This document shows positions 27,095 to 35,487 of a stretch of 64,000 nucleotides of DNA, piece after piece (the first letter of the stretch is position 1; each line of letters begins with the position of its first letter). Below the pieces are notes generated by a model. The model had not been told where the DNA came from. It ran no database searches and saw only the letters and a list, made by a program, of their open reading frames with translations. The DNA is from Pseudonocardia halophobica (GTDB lineage Bacteria; Actinomycetota; Actinomycetes; Mycobacteriales; Pseudonocardiaceae). The stretch spans positions 62,001 to 126,000 of the forward strand of contig NZ_BSFQ01000015.1 of assembly GCF_027922425.1 (NCBI RefSeq), given 5' to 3'. The translations under genes and the position numbers were made by a program.

Positions 27095-29761
27095 ATGACG
27101 CGGCACCGGTCGGTCAGGCTGAGGAGGGCGAGCGGGCACCGGGCGGAGCCCGACCGCTCGATCCTGCCGGTGCCCGTCGCCGGGGGTCTCGTGCGCCGTC
27201 CCCGGCTGCACGACCTGCTCGACGACGGCGCGGCGGCCCCGGCGACCCTCGTGGCCGCGGCTGCCGGGTGGGGCAAGACCGTGCTGCTCGGCTCGTGGAT
27301 CGAGGCCGGCGCCGGCGGCCGGGCCGTGGCGTGGGTGACCCTCGACGCCGACCAGGACGCGCCGCAGCCCTTCTGGCGAGCCGTCGCGGCGGCGCTCGTC
27401 GAGGCGACGGGCGGGGACACGGCCGACACCCTCCGCCCGGTCGTCGCCGGCGGCGTGGAGACGGAGTACCTGCCGGCCGCCGTCGCGGACGCGCTCCGGG
27501 ACGTGCCGACCCCCGTCGTCCTGGTCCTGGACAACTACCACGAGATCGGCTCGGCCGAGGTGCACGCGGGGCTCCTCCGCCTCGTCGAGCGGCCGGTCCC
27601 GAACCTGTCGATCGTGATCGCCACTCGCAGGGACCCGCCCTGGCCGCTGCAACGGCTGCGCGTGGCCGACCTGCTCCGCGACGTCCGTGCCACCGACCTC
27701 GCGTTCCGTTCGGACGAGGCCACGGAGCTGTTCGCCCGCCTCGGCGTGGACCTCACCGCCGTCCAGGTCGAGCGGCTCCTGGACCGGACCGAGGGCTGGG
27801 CGGCGGGGCTGCGGCTGGCCGCCCTGCACCTGCACGACCGGTCGGACGTCGACGGCGCGGTCGACGCCTTCTCCGGCGACGACCACAGCGTCGCGGGGTA
27901 CCTGCTGACCGAGGTGCTCGACCAGCAGGCACCCGAGCTGATGACCTTCCTGACCGCGGTCAGCGTCGTCGACCTCGTGTGCGCGGATCTCGCCCGCGTG
28001 CTCACCGGCCGCTCCGAGGCGGGCCGGGTCCTGGCCGATCTCGCGGCGTCCCACCTCTTCGTGCGCGAGGCGGACCGTCCGGGGCGCTGGTTCCGGCTGC
28101 ACCGGCTCGTCCTCGACATCCTCCGCGCGCGCACGATCCCCGCACGCGAGCGCCGGGACCTGCACCGCCGGGCGACGGAGTGGTTCCGCGGCCACGACAT
28201 GCCGCTCGAGGCCATCCGCTCGGCCGTCACCGGCGGACTGTGGCGGCTGGCGGCCGACCTCACGGGCGTCCACGCGGTGGCGCTCGTGATGGGGGGCGAC
28301 GGCGCGCTGCTCGAACACGTGCTGGCACGGGTCCCGAGCGCCGTCGCGGGGGCGTACCCGGAGCTCGCGGCGGGGCTGGCCGGGGCCCGCATCGCCCAGG
28401 GCAGCGGGCTCGACGTGGCCCGGCTCCTCGAGGCGGCCGGCACCGCACCGGACGGGCTGCCGGACGACCGCCGACGGCGTGCCGAGGTGCTCCGGCAGAT
28501 GAGCGCCGGCGGCCTCGGACGGCTCCTCGGCGACTGGGCCGCCGTGCAGGAGGCCTACCGCCGGGTGCCGCACGAGTCCGGTGCGCTCGCGTCGCTCGGG
28601 ATGGCCGGCGCGGAGATCGTGCCGGTGGTGGCCCACAACAACCTCGGCACGGCCGCCCTCTGGACCGGCGACCTCGACGCCGCCGAACGCCATCTGAGCG
28701 CGGCCACCGACGCGGCGGTACCCGGCGTCGTCCTGGCACAGTTGAACGCCGCGTCCTACCGGGCCCTCCTGCGGGCCGGGCGCGGCGAGCTCGACGCCGC
28801 CGAGGCGGAGGCGCACAAGACCCTCGCCGCCGCGGCCACCGCCGGCCTGGAGCTCGCGGTGCAGGTCGTCGCGGCCCACCTCGCCCTCGTGCGGGTGGCG
28901 CTGGACCGGGGCGATCCGGCGGCCGCCGACGAGCAGCTGGCCCGGCTGCCGGAGTCCGAGAACATGAGCGCCGAGCCGCACGTCCGGCTCGCGACCGCGC
29001 TCCTGGCCGCGGAACGGCGCGCGACCTCCGGGGACCACGAGTCCGCGTTGGCGGTGCTCCGGACGGCACTCGACGCGGAGGCCGCCCGCGCCCCGCGGAT
29101 CCTGCGCGAACGGGCCGAGCTCCTGGAGGCCTCGCTCGTCGCGCACACGGGCGACCCGGAGCGCACCCTCGCCCTGCTCGACCGGACCGGCCCGCCGACG
29201 ACGCCCGAGGGCCTGGTGGCCGCGGCGCTGCTCCGGCTGCGGCTCGGGGACGTCCGCACCGCCCAGCGGTACCGCGCCGGGCTGGGCGACCCCTCGACGG
29301 TCCGGCTCCGCGTCCAGGGCCTCCTCCTCGACGCCCTGCTGGCCGCGGCGGCCGACGACCAGGACCGCGCCCGGGACCGGTGCGAGGACGCCCTGGTCAT
29401 CGCCTTCCCCTGCGGGTTGCGCGGTCCGTTCCTCGCCGAGGGGACCGATCTGCGCCCCGTACTGCAGGCGTGTCTCGAGCGCGGGACGGCGGCTCCGGGG
29501 TTCGTGCTCGACCTGCTCGGACGCCTCGCCGCGGGACCGGAGGACACCGGAGCGGTCCGGCCGCTCGCGGACCCGCCGACCGAACGCGAGCGGACGGTCC
29601 TGCGCTATCTCAGCAGCAGCCTGAGCAACGCCGAGATCGCCGCCGAACTCTACGTCTCGGTCAGCACGGTGAAGACCCACCAGCGCGCCCTGTACCGCAA
29701 GCTCGGGGCGACGGGCAGGCGCGACGCGGTCCGCCGGGCCCGGCTGCTGGGGCTGCTCTGA
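27095..29761 (+). CDS. LAL (MalT-type) LuxR-family ATP-binding regulator 2
   Basis: 888 residues with the same layout as LAL1: Walker A at 55-62 (AAAGWGKT), Walker B-like VVLVLDNYHEI, winged-helix and TPR-like middle, and a LuxR HTH at the end (TERERTVLRYLSSSLSNAEI then AAELYVSVSTVKTHQRALYR). The two proteins are clearly homologous but well diverged, especially in the sensor half, so they probably answer different ligands. ATG 27095 is the first start with coding bias. A small conserved protein follows 100 bp downstream. Confidence 0.9.
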   Translation: MTRHRSVRLRRASGHRAEPDRSILPVPVAGGLVRRPRLHDLLDDGAAAPATLVAAAAGWGKTVLLGSWIEAGAGGRAVAWVTLDADQDAPQPFWRAVAAALVEATGGDTADTLRPVVAGGVETEYLPAAVADALRDVPTPVVLVLDNYHEIGSAEVHAGLLRLVERPVPNLSIVIATRRDPPWPLQRLRVADLLRDVRATDLAFRSDEATELFARLGVDLTAVQVERLLDRTEGWAAGLRLAALHLHDRSDVDGAVDAFSGDDHSVAGYLLTEVLDQQAPELMTFLTAVSVVDLVCADLARVLTGRSEAGRVLADLAASHLFVREADRPGRWFRLHRLVLDILRARTIPARERRDLHRRATEWFRGHDMPLEAIRSAVTGGLWRLAADLTGVHAVALVMGGDGALLEHVLARVPSAVAGAYPELAAGLAGARIAQGSGLDVARLLEAAGTAPDGLPDDRRRRAEVLRQMSAGGLGRLLGDWAAVQEAYRRVPHESGALASLGMAGAEIVPVVAHNNLGTAALWTGDLDAAERHLSAATDAAVPGVVLAQLNAASYRALLRAGRGELDAAEAEAHKTLAAAATAGLELAVQVVAAHLALVRVALDRGDPAAADEQLARLPESENMSAEPHVRLATALLAAERRATSGDHESALAVLRTALDAEAARAPRILRERAELLEASLVAHTGDPERTLALLDRTGPPTTPEGLVAAALLRLRLGDVRTAQRYRAGLGDPSTVRLRVQGLLLDALLAAAADDQDRARDRCEDALVIAFPCGLRGPFLAEGTDLRPVLQACLERGTAAPGFVLDLLGRLAAGPEDTGAVRPLADPPTERERTVLRYLSSSLSNAEIAAELYVSVSTVKTHQRALYRKLGATGRRDAVRRARLLGLL

Positions 29762-29788
29762 GAAGTCGGCCGGCCCGGGGGGCGCGCT

Positions 29789-29803
29789 CATCCCGTGCGG
29801 ATG
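29789..29803. promoter_or_regulatory. Palindromic site upstream of small protein A
   Basis: CATCC-CGTGC-GGATG is an exact match to CAYCC-N5-GGRTG and a perfect dyad. On the minus strand it reads GGGATGAG, eight of ten bases of the MalT box GGGGA(T/G)GAGG. It lies 58 bp before GTG 29862. Confidence 0.5.
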
Positions 29804-29861
29804 GTGTGCCGTCCCGCCGGCACCGGCATCGTCGACCCGTCGACCGCTGGAGGAGGTCACA

Positions 29862-30098
29862 GTGAGCTGCGAGTACTCGGTGCGCGTGCGGGGACGTCTC
29901 AGCCCGGCCCTCCTGGCCGCGCTGGACCCGCTCCGCCCGGCCCATCCCACGGAGACCGAGCTGCGCGCGCGGGTGGACGACCAGGCGGAGCTGCAGGAAC
30001 TGCTCGCGCGGCTGCAGGATCTGGGGATCGAGCTGGTCGGGCTGCAGCGGATCCCGGCCGGCCCGCAGCGCGACCCACGGCGCCAGGAACAGCCCTGA
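29862..30098 (+). CDS. Small conserved protein A (paralogue of the 33243-33443 protein)
   Basis: 78 residues from GTG 29862, with a strong GGAGGAGG site 5 bp upstream. The pattern CEYSVRVRGRLSPALLAAL ... TELRARVDDQAELQELLARL then DLGIELVGLQRIP aligns along its length with the protein at 33243-33443: aromatic-x2-RVxGxLS, TEL, a V-D-x-L helix, and LGxxLV. The predicted fold is beta-beta-alpha-beta-like. The C-terminal tail is charged and variable. I do not recognise a named family. It follows LAL2 and has a palindromic site in its promoter. Confidence 0.8.
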   Translation: MSCEYSVRVRGRLSPALLAALDPLRPAHPTETELRARVDDQAELQELLARLQDLGIELVGLQRIPAGPQRDPRRQEQP

Positions 30099-30143
30099 CC
30101 ACGCGCTGACCAGGGCGGTTCCCGCGGCCCGACGGGCCACGAC

Positions 30144-30158
30144 CACCCGTCCAGGATG
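30144..30158. promoter_or_regulatory. Palindromic site upstream of the lipoprotein gene
   Basis: CACCC-GTCCA-GGATG, an exact CAYCC-N5-GGRTG match, 67 bp before ATG 30226. Confidence 0.5.
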
Positions 30159-30225
30159 ACCACTCGCCTCCTCGGCGCCCCGACACTCGTCCGTGTCGGC
30201 AGGGTTCAGGGGAGTCGGAGGCGTC

Positions 30226-30765
30226 ATGGTGCACATGCTCGGCGGGCCGGCGGCACATCCGGGCCGGGTCGCCCTCCGCGTCGCGGCGGCCGCCCTCGGC
30301 ATCGCGGCCGTCGCAGGATGTTCGGCGCAGCCGCCCGCGCCGCCGTCGGCCCCACCCGCGGCGCCCGCGACGACCTCGGCGCCCGCGACGACGGGGTACT
30401 CGCCCGCACTCTGCACGGCCGCCGCGGAGTTCCAGACCGCGGCCAACGCGATCGTCGGGCTCGACGCGACGAAGGTCGGCACCGAGGGCGTCAAGGCCGC
30501 GCTGCAGGACCTCGCCGACGCGGGGCGGAACCTGGCCACCGCGGCGGACGCGCAGTTCGGTCCCCAGGTCGACGCCCTCGAGCAGGCGCTCGCCGCGCTC
30601 GGGACGACCATCGCCGGCATCGGGGACCAGGCGAGCCTGTCGTCGAAGCTGGGGGCGCTCGCCGCGTCCGTCGCCCAGGTCGAGGCCGCGGCGGCCCCGA
30701 TCGTCGAGAGCGTCCGGGCGGGCTGTCCGGCGATCCCGACGGTCGAGACCCCTCCGACGTCGTGA
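30226..30765 (+). CDS. Secreted lipoprotein of unknown function
   Basis: 179 residues from ATG 30226 (GGAGG 4 bp upstream). A basic N-terminus and hydrophobic stretch (VALRVAAAALGIAAVAGC) end in the lipobox VAGC, so Cys about 32 would be lipidated and the protein anchored outside the membrane. A Pro/Ala/Thr linker follows, then a helical domain with two cysteines (LCTAAAEF near the start, RAGCPAIP near the end) that could form a disulfide. No named domain recognised. A strong hairpin follows its stop. Confidence 0.82.
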   Translation: MVHMLGGPAAHPGRVALRVAAAALGIAAVAGCSAQPPAPPSAPPAAPATTSAPATTGYSPALCTAAAEFQTAANAIVGLDATKVGTEGVKAALQDLADAGRNLATAADAQFGPQVDALEQALAALGTTIAGIGDQASLSSKLGALAASVAQVEAAAAPIVESVRAGCPAIPTVETPPTS

Positions 30766-30768
30766 CGC

Positions 30769-30803
30769 GCACGGCGGGCCGTCCCCGCGACGGCCCGCCG
30801 TGC
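30769..30803. terminator. Perfect 15-bp hairpin after the lipoprotein gene
   Basis: GCACGGCGGGCCGTC (30769-30783) pairs fully with GACGGCCCGCCGTGC (30789-30803) around a CCCGC loop. It starts 3 bp after the lipoprotein TGA and ends 4 bp before the minus-strand remnant. There is no T tract, as is usual for GC-rich actinobacteria; it can work in both directions. Confidence 0.75.
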
Positions 30804-30807
30804 CGCG

Positions 30808-31083
30808 TCACCCGGCCCGGCCGTCCCGCTCCGCGGCCCCGACGACGAGCCCGTGCCCGTCGCCGCGGGTGGCCGCGTGCGGTCCGTCCGAGCGGGGACG
30901 ACGCCCAGGACCCGGACGCAGCAGACCCAGGCCGTGGAGCCGTTCGAGCCGCCGGACCGTGTACGGGTGGGAGCGCGGCAGCTGCGCGAGTCCGACCCAG
31001 AATCCCCGCAGCTCCTGGCCCTGCCGGAGCAGCGCGGAGATGTCGACGTGCCGCTCGGTGTGGTGCGGCCGGGCCCTCGGACC
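30808..31083 (-). pseudogene. C-terminal remnant of an M48-type (HtpX-like) metallopeptidase
   Basis: The minus strand from 31083 to TGA 30808-30810 is open and coding-biased and reads HHTERHVDISALLRQGQEL, FWVGLAQLPRSHPYTVRRLE, RLHGLGLLRP. The SHPYTVRRLERL part matches the SHP-x-TxxRIxxL end of M48 peptidases. An in-frame TGA at 31084-31086 precedes it and the HExxH catalytic part is absent, so this is a 5'-truncated relic. Family assignment is by eye from the end motif. Confidence 0.45.
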
Positions 31084-31118
31084 TCACCTGCGCCGCACCA
31101 CGCCGGCGCCGCCGCCGG

Positions 31119-31553
31119 TCAGTGCGCCGGCTCACCGAGCGACCGGCCGAGGGCCTTCGCCTTCAGGGAGTCGTACTCGGTCTGGGTGATCGCGCCCTGG
31201 TCGAGCAGGCGCTTCGCCTCGGAGATCTGCGCGGTGGGCCCGCCGGCGTCGCCGTTCGCGGTCGCGATCCGGCGCACGTCGCGCTCGTAGGCGGCGCGGA
31301 CCGCGGCGGCGTCCGCCTGCCGGCGGTCGCCCATCTTCCGGCCCTCCGCGATCAGGTACACGAGCGAGCCGAGGATCGGCAGGACGATGATCAGCACCGT
31401 CCAGCCGGCCTTGCCCCAGCCGCCGATGTCGTCGCGCCGGAAGATGTCGCCGAAGATCACGAACATCAACCAGAACCACAGGACGAAGCCGAAGAACACG
31501 AGCATCGTCCAGAACAGGTCGAGCAACGGGTAGGCGGTCTGTGCGAGGAGCAT
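31119..31553 (-). CDS. PLDc_N/SHOCT-domain membrane protein
   Basis: 144 residues from ATG 31553 (a TTG at 31559 is also possible; AGGAAG lies upstream). Two hydrophobic helices (LLDLFWTMLVFFGFVLWFWL; WGKAGWTVLIIVLPILGSLV) form the phospholipase-D-nuclease N-terminal type hairpin. A basic linker follows, then a C-terminal SHOCT motif (ISEAKRLLDQGAITQTEYDSLKAK). SHOCT domains mediate oligomerisation; the proteins are common in actinobacteria and have no known reaction. An exact palindromic site lies 149 bp upstream, inside the end of the next gene. Confidence 0.85.
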   Translation of the reverse strand: MLLAQTAYPLLDLFWTMLVFFGFVLWFWLMFVIFGDIFRRDDIGGWGKAGWTVLIIVLPILGSLVYLIAEGRKMGDRRQADAAAVRAAYERDVRRIATANGDAGGPTAQISEAKRLLDQGAITQTEYDSLKAKALGRSLGEPAH

Positions 31554-31664
31554 GTCCAACCCCTTCTTCCTGGTCGGCCGTCCGGGCGTACCGGGTCAGG
31601 GGCCGGAGTCGCTCCGGCCGGTGGTCCGCGGCGCCGGCGCGGCGTTCGTCACCGGTGTCGTGCC

Positions 31665-33140
31665 TCAGGAAGGACGATCGACCGTGATCGGCGCCGGTGT
31701 GCCATCCCGGACGGGTGATTGCGGGTCGGCGAGGACGTCCGGGGTGGGCGGCGCCGGGGGTTCCCGGTCGGGCCGGCGGGGCTGATCGAGGAACTGCACG
31801 ACCCCGAGCAGGACCAGCAGCGCGACGACGACCCACAGGACGTCCCAGCCCGACGGCCGGTCGATCAGCACGAGCACGAGCGCGGCGAGGACCACCAGGC
31901 CCGTCCGCAGCAGGGTGAGGTGGGCGTGCACCCACGGCCCGACCGGGCCCTCGGCGAGCCACCGGCCGACCGCGCCGCGCCGCAGCGACGCGACGCCCCC
32001 GGCGAGCGCGCCCCGGAGCCGGACCGCGGCGGGCGAGGGACCCGTGACCCACGCCCCCAGCGCGACCACCAGGCCGACCACGAACAGCGTGCGCAACGCG
32101 GCGCGGACGAAGCGCATCACGATGTCGAAGGCCGAGGACACGGCCGCGGCCGACGACTCGGCGACGGCGCCGACGACGAGGCCCCGCACCGCGAACAGGG
32201 CCAGGGCGAGCACGAACATCGTCGCCATCACCCCGATGCCCACGACCATGGTCGCCCGCCGTCGGCGGCGCGCCAGCAGGACCCCGCCGATCAACAGGGC
32301 CAGGGTGACCCAGGGCAGCCACGTGGCCGTGATGTCGAGCAGGTGGTAGAGCGTCTGGGCGCGGATCAGGGTGCTGGCCGGGAAGAGGTCGATCGTGGGA
32401 TGGATCGCGGGGATGCGCGCCGCGAGCTCGAACCCCGACGCGACGAGCTTCTGCTTCGCGGCCTCGATGAACGGGTAGAGGTCGAGGACGACCTTCCCGC
32501 CCTGAATGCCGATCGCCGAGGACTGTCCCTCCAGCACCGCGACCATCTGCTGGTGCGAGAGCGTGAGCGCCTGCTGCGCCGCGGCGACGAAGGCGGGGCT
32601 GGACACCAGCTCCTGCACCTTGCCCCCGACGAAGCTGCGGGTGCCGTCGGCCAGCGGGCCGGTGAGCCCGTGCAACCGCTCGGCGATCGGGGCGGGCAGC
32701 CCCTGGGCGGCCAGCGCGTCCACCGCCTGGTTCGCGAGCTGTTGCACGTCGACCTGGGTGAAGATCTCGGCGGTGACCCGGTCGGACACCACCGTCTGCA
32801 CCGCCGGGTCCTGGAGGACCGGCCCCACGGTTGCCACGAACCGGTCGGTGTCGGAAAGCTGGTTGTGCGTCCACACCGCCAGCACCGACACGGGGACCAG
32901 CACCAGGCCCAGGACCAGCAGCACCGCGGAGGCGATCGAGGCCCACCGGATCGGCCGGCGCCGGCGCGCGGCCGGCGGCGGTGCAGGCGGTGCGGCACGC
33001 AGCGCGGCCAGCTCGGCACGCAGCCGTTCCAGCTCCGCCCGCTCCTCGGCGGTCAACGGCGCCGCGTCCGGTGCGACGGTGGCGGTCGCTCCCGTCGGAT
33101 CCGGGGGAACGGGCTGGTCGGGTCGGTCGACGACGGACAT
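31665..33140 (-). CDS. Conserved integral membrane protein of unknown function
   Basis: 491 residues from ATG 33140, with GAGGAGGG upstream. The N-terminal 60 residues are acidic and coiled-coil-like (LTAEERAELERLRAELAALR). One helix (SIASAVLLVLGLVLVPVSVL) leads into a large extracytoplasmic region (about 90-255) rich in Gln/Val, followed by about five helices and a Pro-rich cytoplasmic tail. This build is widespread in actinobacterial membrane proteins without assigned function. It is upstream of the SHOCT gene on the same strand and may be co-transcribed with it. Confidence 0.8.
   Translation of the reverse strand: MSVVDRPDQPVPPDPTGATATVAPDAAPLTAEERAELERLRAELAALRAAPPAPPPAARRRRPIRWASIASAVLLVLGLVLVPVSVLAVWTHNQLSDTDRFVATVGPVLQDPAVQTVVSDRVTAEIFTQVDVQQLANQAVDALAAQGLPAPIAERLHGLTGPLADGTRSFVGGKVQELVSSPAFVAAAQQALTLSHQQMVAVLEGQSSAIGIQGGKVVLDLYPFIEAAKQKLVASGFELAARIPAIHPTIDLFPASTLIRAQTLYHLLDITATWLPWVTLALLIGGVLLARRRRRATMVVGIGVMATMFVLALALFAVRGLVVGAVAESSAAAVSSAFDIVMRFVRAALRTLFVVGLVVALGAWVTGPSPAAVRLRGALAGGVASLRRGAVGRWLAEGPVGPWVHAHLTLLRTGLVVLAALVLVLIDRPSGWDVLWVVVALLVLLGVVQFLDQPRRPDREPPAPPTPDVLADPQSPVRDGTPAPITVDRPS
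31703..31717. promoter_or_regulatory. Palindromic site upstream of the SHOCT protein gene (inside the preceding gene's 3' end)
   Basis: CATCC-CGGAC-GGGTG, an exact match. On the minus strand it reads CACCCGTCCGGGATGG, the closest copy to the overall consensus. It lies 149 bp from the SHOCT start codon, within the last codons of the 31665-33140 gene. Confidence 0.4.
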
Positions 33141-33205
33141 CGTGGCCCTCCTCGCCTGCGGCGCCCGGACCAGCGCACCTTCTGACGGAAGGCCCCGGGC
33201 GGCAT

Positions 33206-33220
33206 CACCTGGTCCGGGCG
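33206..33220. promoter_or_regulatory. Degenerate palindromic site upstream of the 31665-33140 gene
   Basis: CACCT-GGTCC-GGGCG resembles CAYCC-N5-GGRTG with two mismatches. It is 65 bp upstream of ATG 33140. Confidence 0.22.
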
Positions 33221-33242
33221 AGCGCGATGCGTCGCCGTGCGC

Positions 33243-33443
33243 TCACGGAAGCGGATCGGGCAGGACCGAGACGAGCGTGAGCCCGAGGGCATCGAGCTGG
33301 GCGATGATCCCGTGCAGGTGCGAGTCGTCCAGCACCTCGCCGTCGATCACCGTCTGCGGCGGAAGCTCCGTGATGCGCATGTCGCCGAGGGCGGCACGCG
33401 CCTCCTCGGACAGGACGCCGTCGACGCGGAACTCGTAGTGCAT
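33243..33443 (-). CDS. Small conserved protein B (paralogue of the 29862-30098 protein)
   Basis: 66 residues from ATG 33443. It shares the frame MHYEFRVDGVLSEEARAALG, ITELPPQTVIDGEVLD and LDALGLTLVSVLPDP with protein A. This copy is shorter because it lacks the charged tail. No membrane helix, signal peptide or cysteine is seen. Presence of two divergent copies 3 kb apart, each with a palindromic site upstream, argues for a real family acting in the same response. Confidence 0.8.
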   Translation of the reverse strand: MHYEFRVDGVLSEEARAALGDMRITELPPQTVIDGEVLDDSHLHGIIAQLDALGLTLVSVLPDPLP

Positions 33444-33516
33444 GGGCCAAGCTCCGTTCTCGTCGGCGGCGCGGTCAGCCGGAAGCGAGGCTGCCCGGCG
33501 CCGCGGGGCCGGTCCT

Positions 33517-33531
33517 CATCCGTGACGAGTG
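33517..33531. promoter_or_regulatory. Palindromic site (one mismatch) upstream of small protein B
   Basis: CATCC-GTGAC-GAGTG. On the minus strand it reads CGGATGAGG, very near the MalT box GGGGA(T/G)GAGG. It lies 73 bp upstream of ATG 33443. Confidence 0.4.
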
Positions 33532-33559
33532 AACGGGCCGTGCGGCCCGGCCGCTGCGG

Positions 33560-34471
33560 TCACCGCGGGTCGGAGCCCGCCACCAACGGGAACCCCCGCA
33601 GGATCTGCTGCAGGTGCATGACCTGCCGGGGGAAGAACTCGGCGATGGTGAACCCGACGACGTCCACGACCCGCTCGAGGTCCGCCACGATCCGCCTGGC
33701 CTGGGCGCTGGTGAGCCCACCCGGCTCGGCGCCCAGTCCCAGCACGATCTCGTCGCTGTCGATCGTGTCCACGTCGAAGTGGACCGCGACCTTCGAACAG
33801 CCCGTCTCCGCGATCCAGTCCAGCAGCGGGGCGGACGACTCCCGCAGCCGGTCGGGGCCGAACGTCCGGATCCCCCACTCGGCGACGTTCGGGAAGTCGT
33901 CGTCCGTCCAGGCGTGCAGGCCGGCGAGGGCGACCCGGTCCGCCGACACCGTGGCCGGGAGCAGCGCCTGGACCTCGGGGTCGCCGTGGCCGGTGAGGGC
34001 GGACACGGCCATCGCGTGGTAGCCCGGGTACGCGCTGCGGCCCGTGCCGATGTCGGGGTGCGAGTCGATCCACACCACGGCCAGGTCGTCCCCGTAGCGC
34101 TCGGCGAGCACCGAGAACGGCGCGACGCTGACCGCGCACTCCCCACCCAGGGTCGCGATCCGCGCCGGCGCCTGCTCCCGGATGAGCTCCAGCGCGCGGG
34201 CCAGCTGCGTGACGACGACCGTCTTCGCCTCGATCCCGTCCCGCTCCTCGAGACCCTTGTCGGTCAGGCTGACCGGTGCGGTGACCGTCGGGCCGTCGTG
34301 CGGGGGCAGGACCGCCTCCAGCACCGCGGCGCCGACGGCGTAGCCGCGGCGGGCGACGTCGAACGGGAACTCCGGCGCCAGCGCCGTGACGCTGGAGGTC
34401 CCGGCACCCTGCCACTGGGGCCAGATCAGCCGCAGGTTCACCTCGGCCGGGGTCGACGGTCCGGAGCTCAT
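33560..34471 (-). CDS. Arginase/agmatinase-family (ureohydrolase) protein with altered metal site
   Basis: 303 residues. The ureohydrolase fold is seen in DSHPD (residues 136-140; Asp136, His138 and Asp140 match the DAHxD ligands) and DVDTID (Asp233 and Asp235 match the SxDxD ligands). The first motif, normally GGDHS, is GGEC at 109-112, so one Mn ligand (His) is replaced by Cys. Family members hydrolyse guanidino or formimino compounds; the change leaves activity and substrate open. It starts 25 bp after the metallo-hydrolase on the same strand. Confidence 0.78.
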   Translation of the reverse strand: MSSGPSTPAEVNLRLIWPQWQGAGTSSVTALAPEFPFDVARRGYAVGAAVLEAVLPPHDGPTVTAPVSLTDKGLEERDGIEAKTVVVTQLARALELIREQAPARIATLGGECAVSVAPFSVLAERYGDDLAVVWIDSHPDIGTGRSAYPGYHAMAVSALTGHGDPEVQALLPATVSADRVALAGLHAWTDDDFPNVAEWGIRTFGPDRLRESSAPLLDWIAETGCSKVAVHFDVDTIDSDEIVLGLGAEPGGLTSAQARRIVADLERVVDVVGFTIAEFFPRQVMHLQQILRGFPLVAGSDPR

Positions 34472-34496
34472 GACCGGCCCTCCTCTCGCGGTCCGG

Positions 34497-35399
34497 TCAG
34501 CCTGCCACCGCGCGGTAGCGGCCGGGCTCCACCTCCGCGACGACGCCCGTGCGGACGAGCCGGGCGATGTGCTGCTCGGCGGTGCGCGCCTCGACGCTCT
34601 CGACGTGCGGGGCCTCGACGTGCGGCCGGTAGACGAACCGGTGGTCGACGACGTCGGCGAGGGTCCGCGGCTCGGCGAGGAACTCCGTCAGCGCCTCGTC
34701 CCGCCGCCCGATCACCTCCCGGTACGCCCGCAGCCGGCGGCGGAACTCGTCCGCCCCCTCGACCACGCCCTTCTGGTGGAAGGTGCCGAACCACCGCGCG
34801 TCGACGGACCCGCAGATCTCGATCGACCGCTCGAAGCCCTCGAGGCTGCTCACCCGGTCCCCGTAGTACGGCCCGAACGAGGTGAGGTCGATGTCGGCGA
34901 TGTAGAGGAAGCCGTCCGGCTCGACCAGCAGCCCGCAGTGCCCCGCCGTGTGCCCGGGCAGGTGCACGACGGTCGCCGTGCGGTCGCCGAGGTCGAACCG
35001 GTGGCCGTCCGGCACACCCACGGCGTCCGGGCGGCTGCGGACCCGGAACTCGGCGGCCAGGGAGTCCGCGAGCTCCGCCGTGGCGTCCGCGGGCAGGCCG
35101 TACCCGGCGAGCAGCTCCTGCGTGTCGCGGACCGCGGGCAGGTCGGCGGTGTGCACGTGGACCGGGGCGTCGAACGCGTCGATCGCCACCAGGTGGTCCT
35201 CGTGGGCGTGGCTGACGACGACCGCGTCGGCCGCCGGGAGGGTGTCCTGCTCGACCAACGCGAGCGACGGGTCCACGAGGAGCGTGCCCGCGCTGCCCCG
35301 GACCAGCAGCGAGTTCCCGTACGGGTAGCCGCCGCCGTTCGCCGCCCGCAGCAGCGTCACCTGCCCGTACTCCTCGGGTGTCCAGCCCGTCGTCCCCAT
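34497..35399 (-). CDS. Metallo-beta-lactamase-fold hydrolase
   Basis: 300 residues from ATG 35399. The zinc-site motif HAHEDH lies at residues 64-69 with later ligands in LPGHTAGHCG and YIADIDLTSFGPYYGD. The C-terminal 90 residues form a helical extension ending in a winged-helix-like segment (AEQHIARLVRTGVVAEVEPG). Members include glyoxalase-II, lactonase and quorum-quenching enzymes; the substrate is not evident. It is the first gene of a two-gene unit with the arginase-like protein. Confidence 0.85.
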   Translation of the reverse strand: MGTTGWTPEEYGQVTLLRAANGGGYPYGNSLLVRGSAGTLLVDPSLALVEQDTLPAADAVVVSHAHEDHLVAIDAFDAPVHVHTADLPAVRDTQELLAGYGLPADATAELADSLAAEFRVRSRPDAVGVPDGHRFDLGDRTATVVHLPGHTAGHCGLLVEPDGFLYIADIDLTSFGPYYGDRVSSLEGFERSIEICGSVDARWFGTFHQKGVVEGADEFRRRLRAYREVIGRRDEALTEFLAEPRTLADVVDHRFVYRPHVEAPHVESVEARTAEQHIARLVRTGVVAEVEPGRYRAVAG

Positions 35400-35487
35400 C
35401 GACGCCTCCCGTCGTGCACCATCGCCTCCCGGTAGTTCTGCCCTGCGGCCACGGCCCGCGTCAAACGGTCTGCACTAACCTCGGGGC

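Noticed and set aside
23876..30163. A 2095-codon minus-strand open frame across both LAL genes
   Set aside because: It is antisense to two clear LuxR-family genes. Its product is Gly/Arg/Pro/Ala-rich with no domain. Such shadows are usual at this GC content.
30853..31290. A plus-strand 145-codon frame across the M48 relic
   Set aside because: The minus strand carries the recognisable peptidase end motif; the plus frame has no domain or ribosome site and runs into the SHOCT gene.
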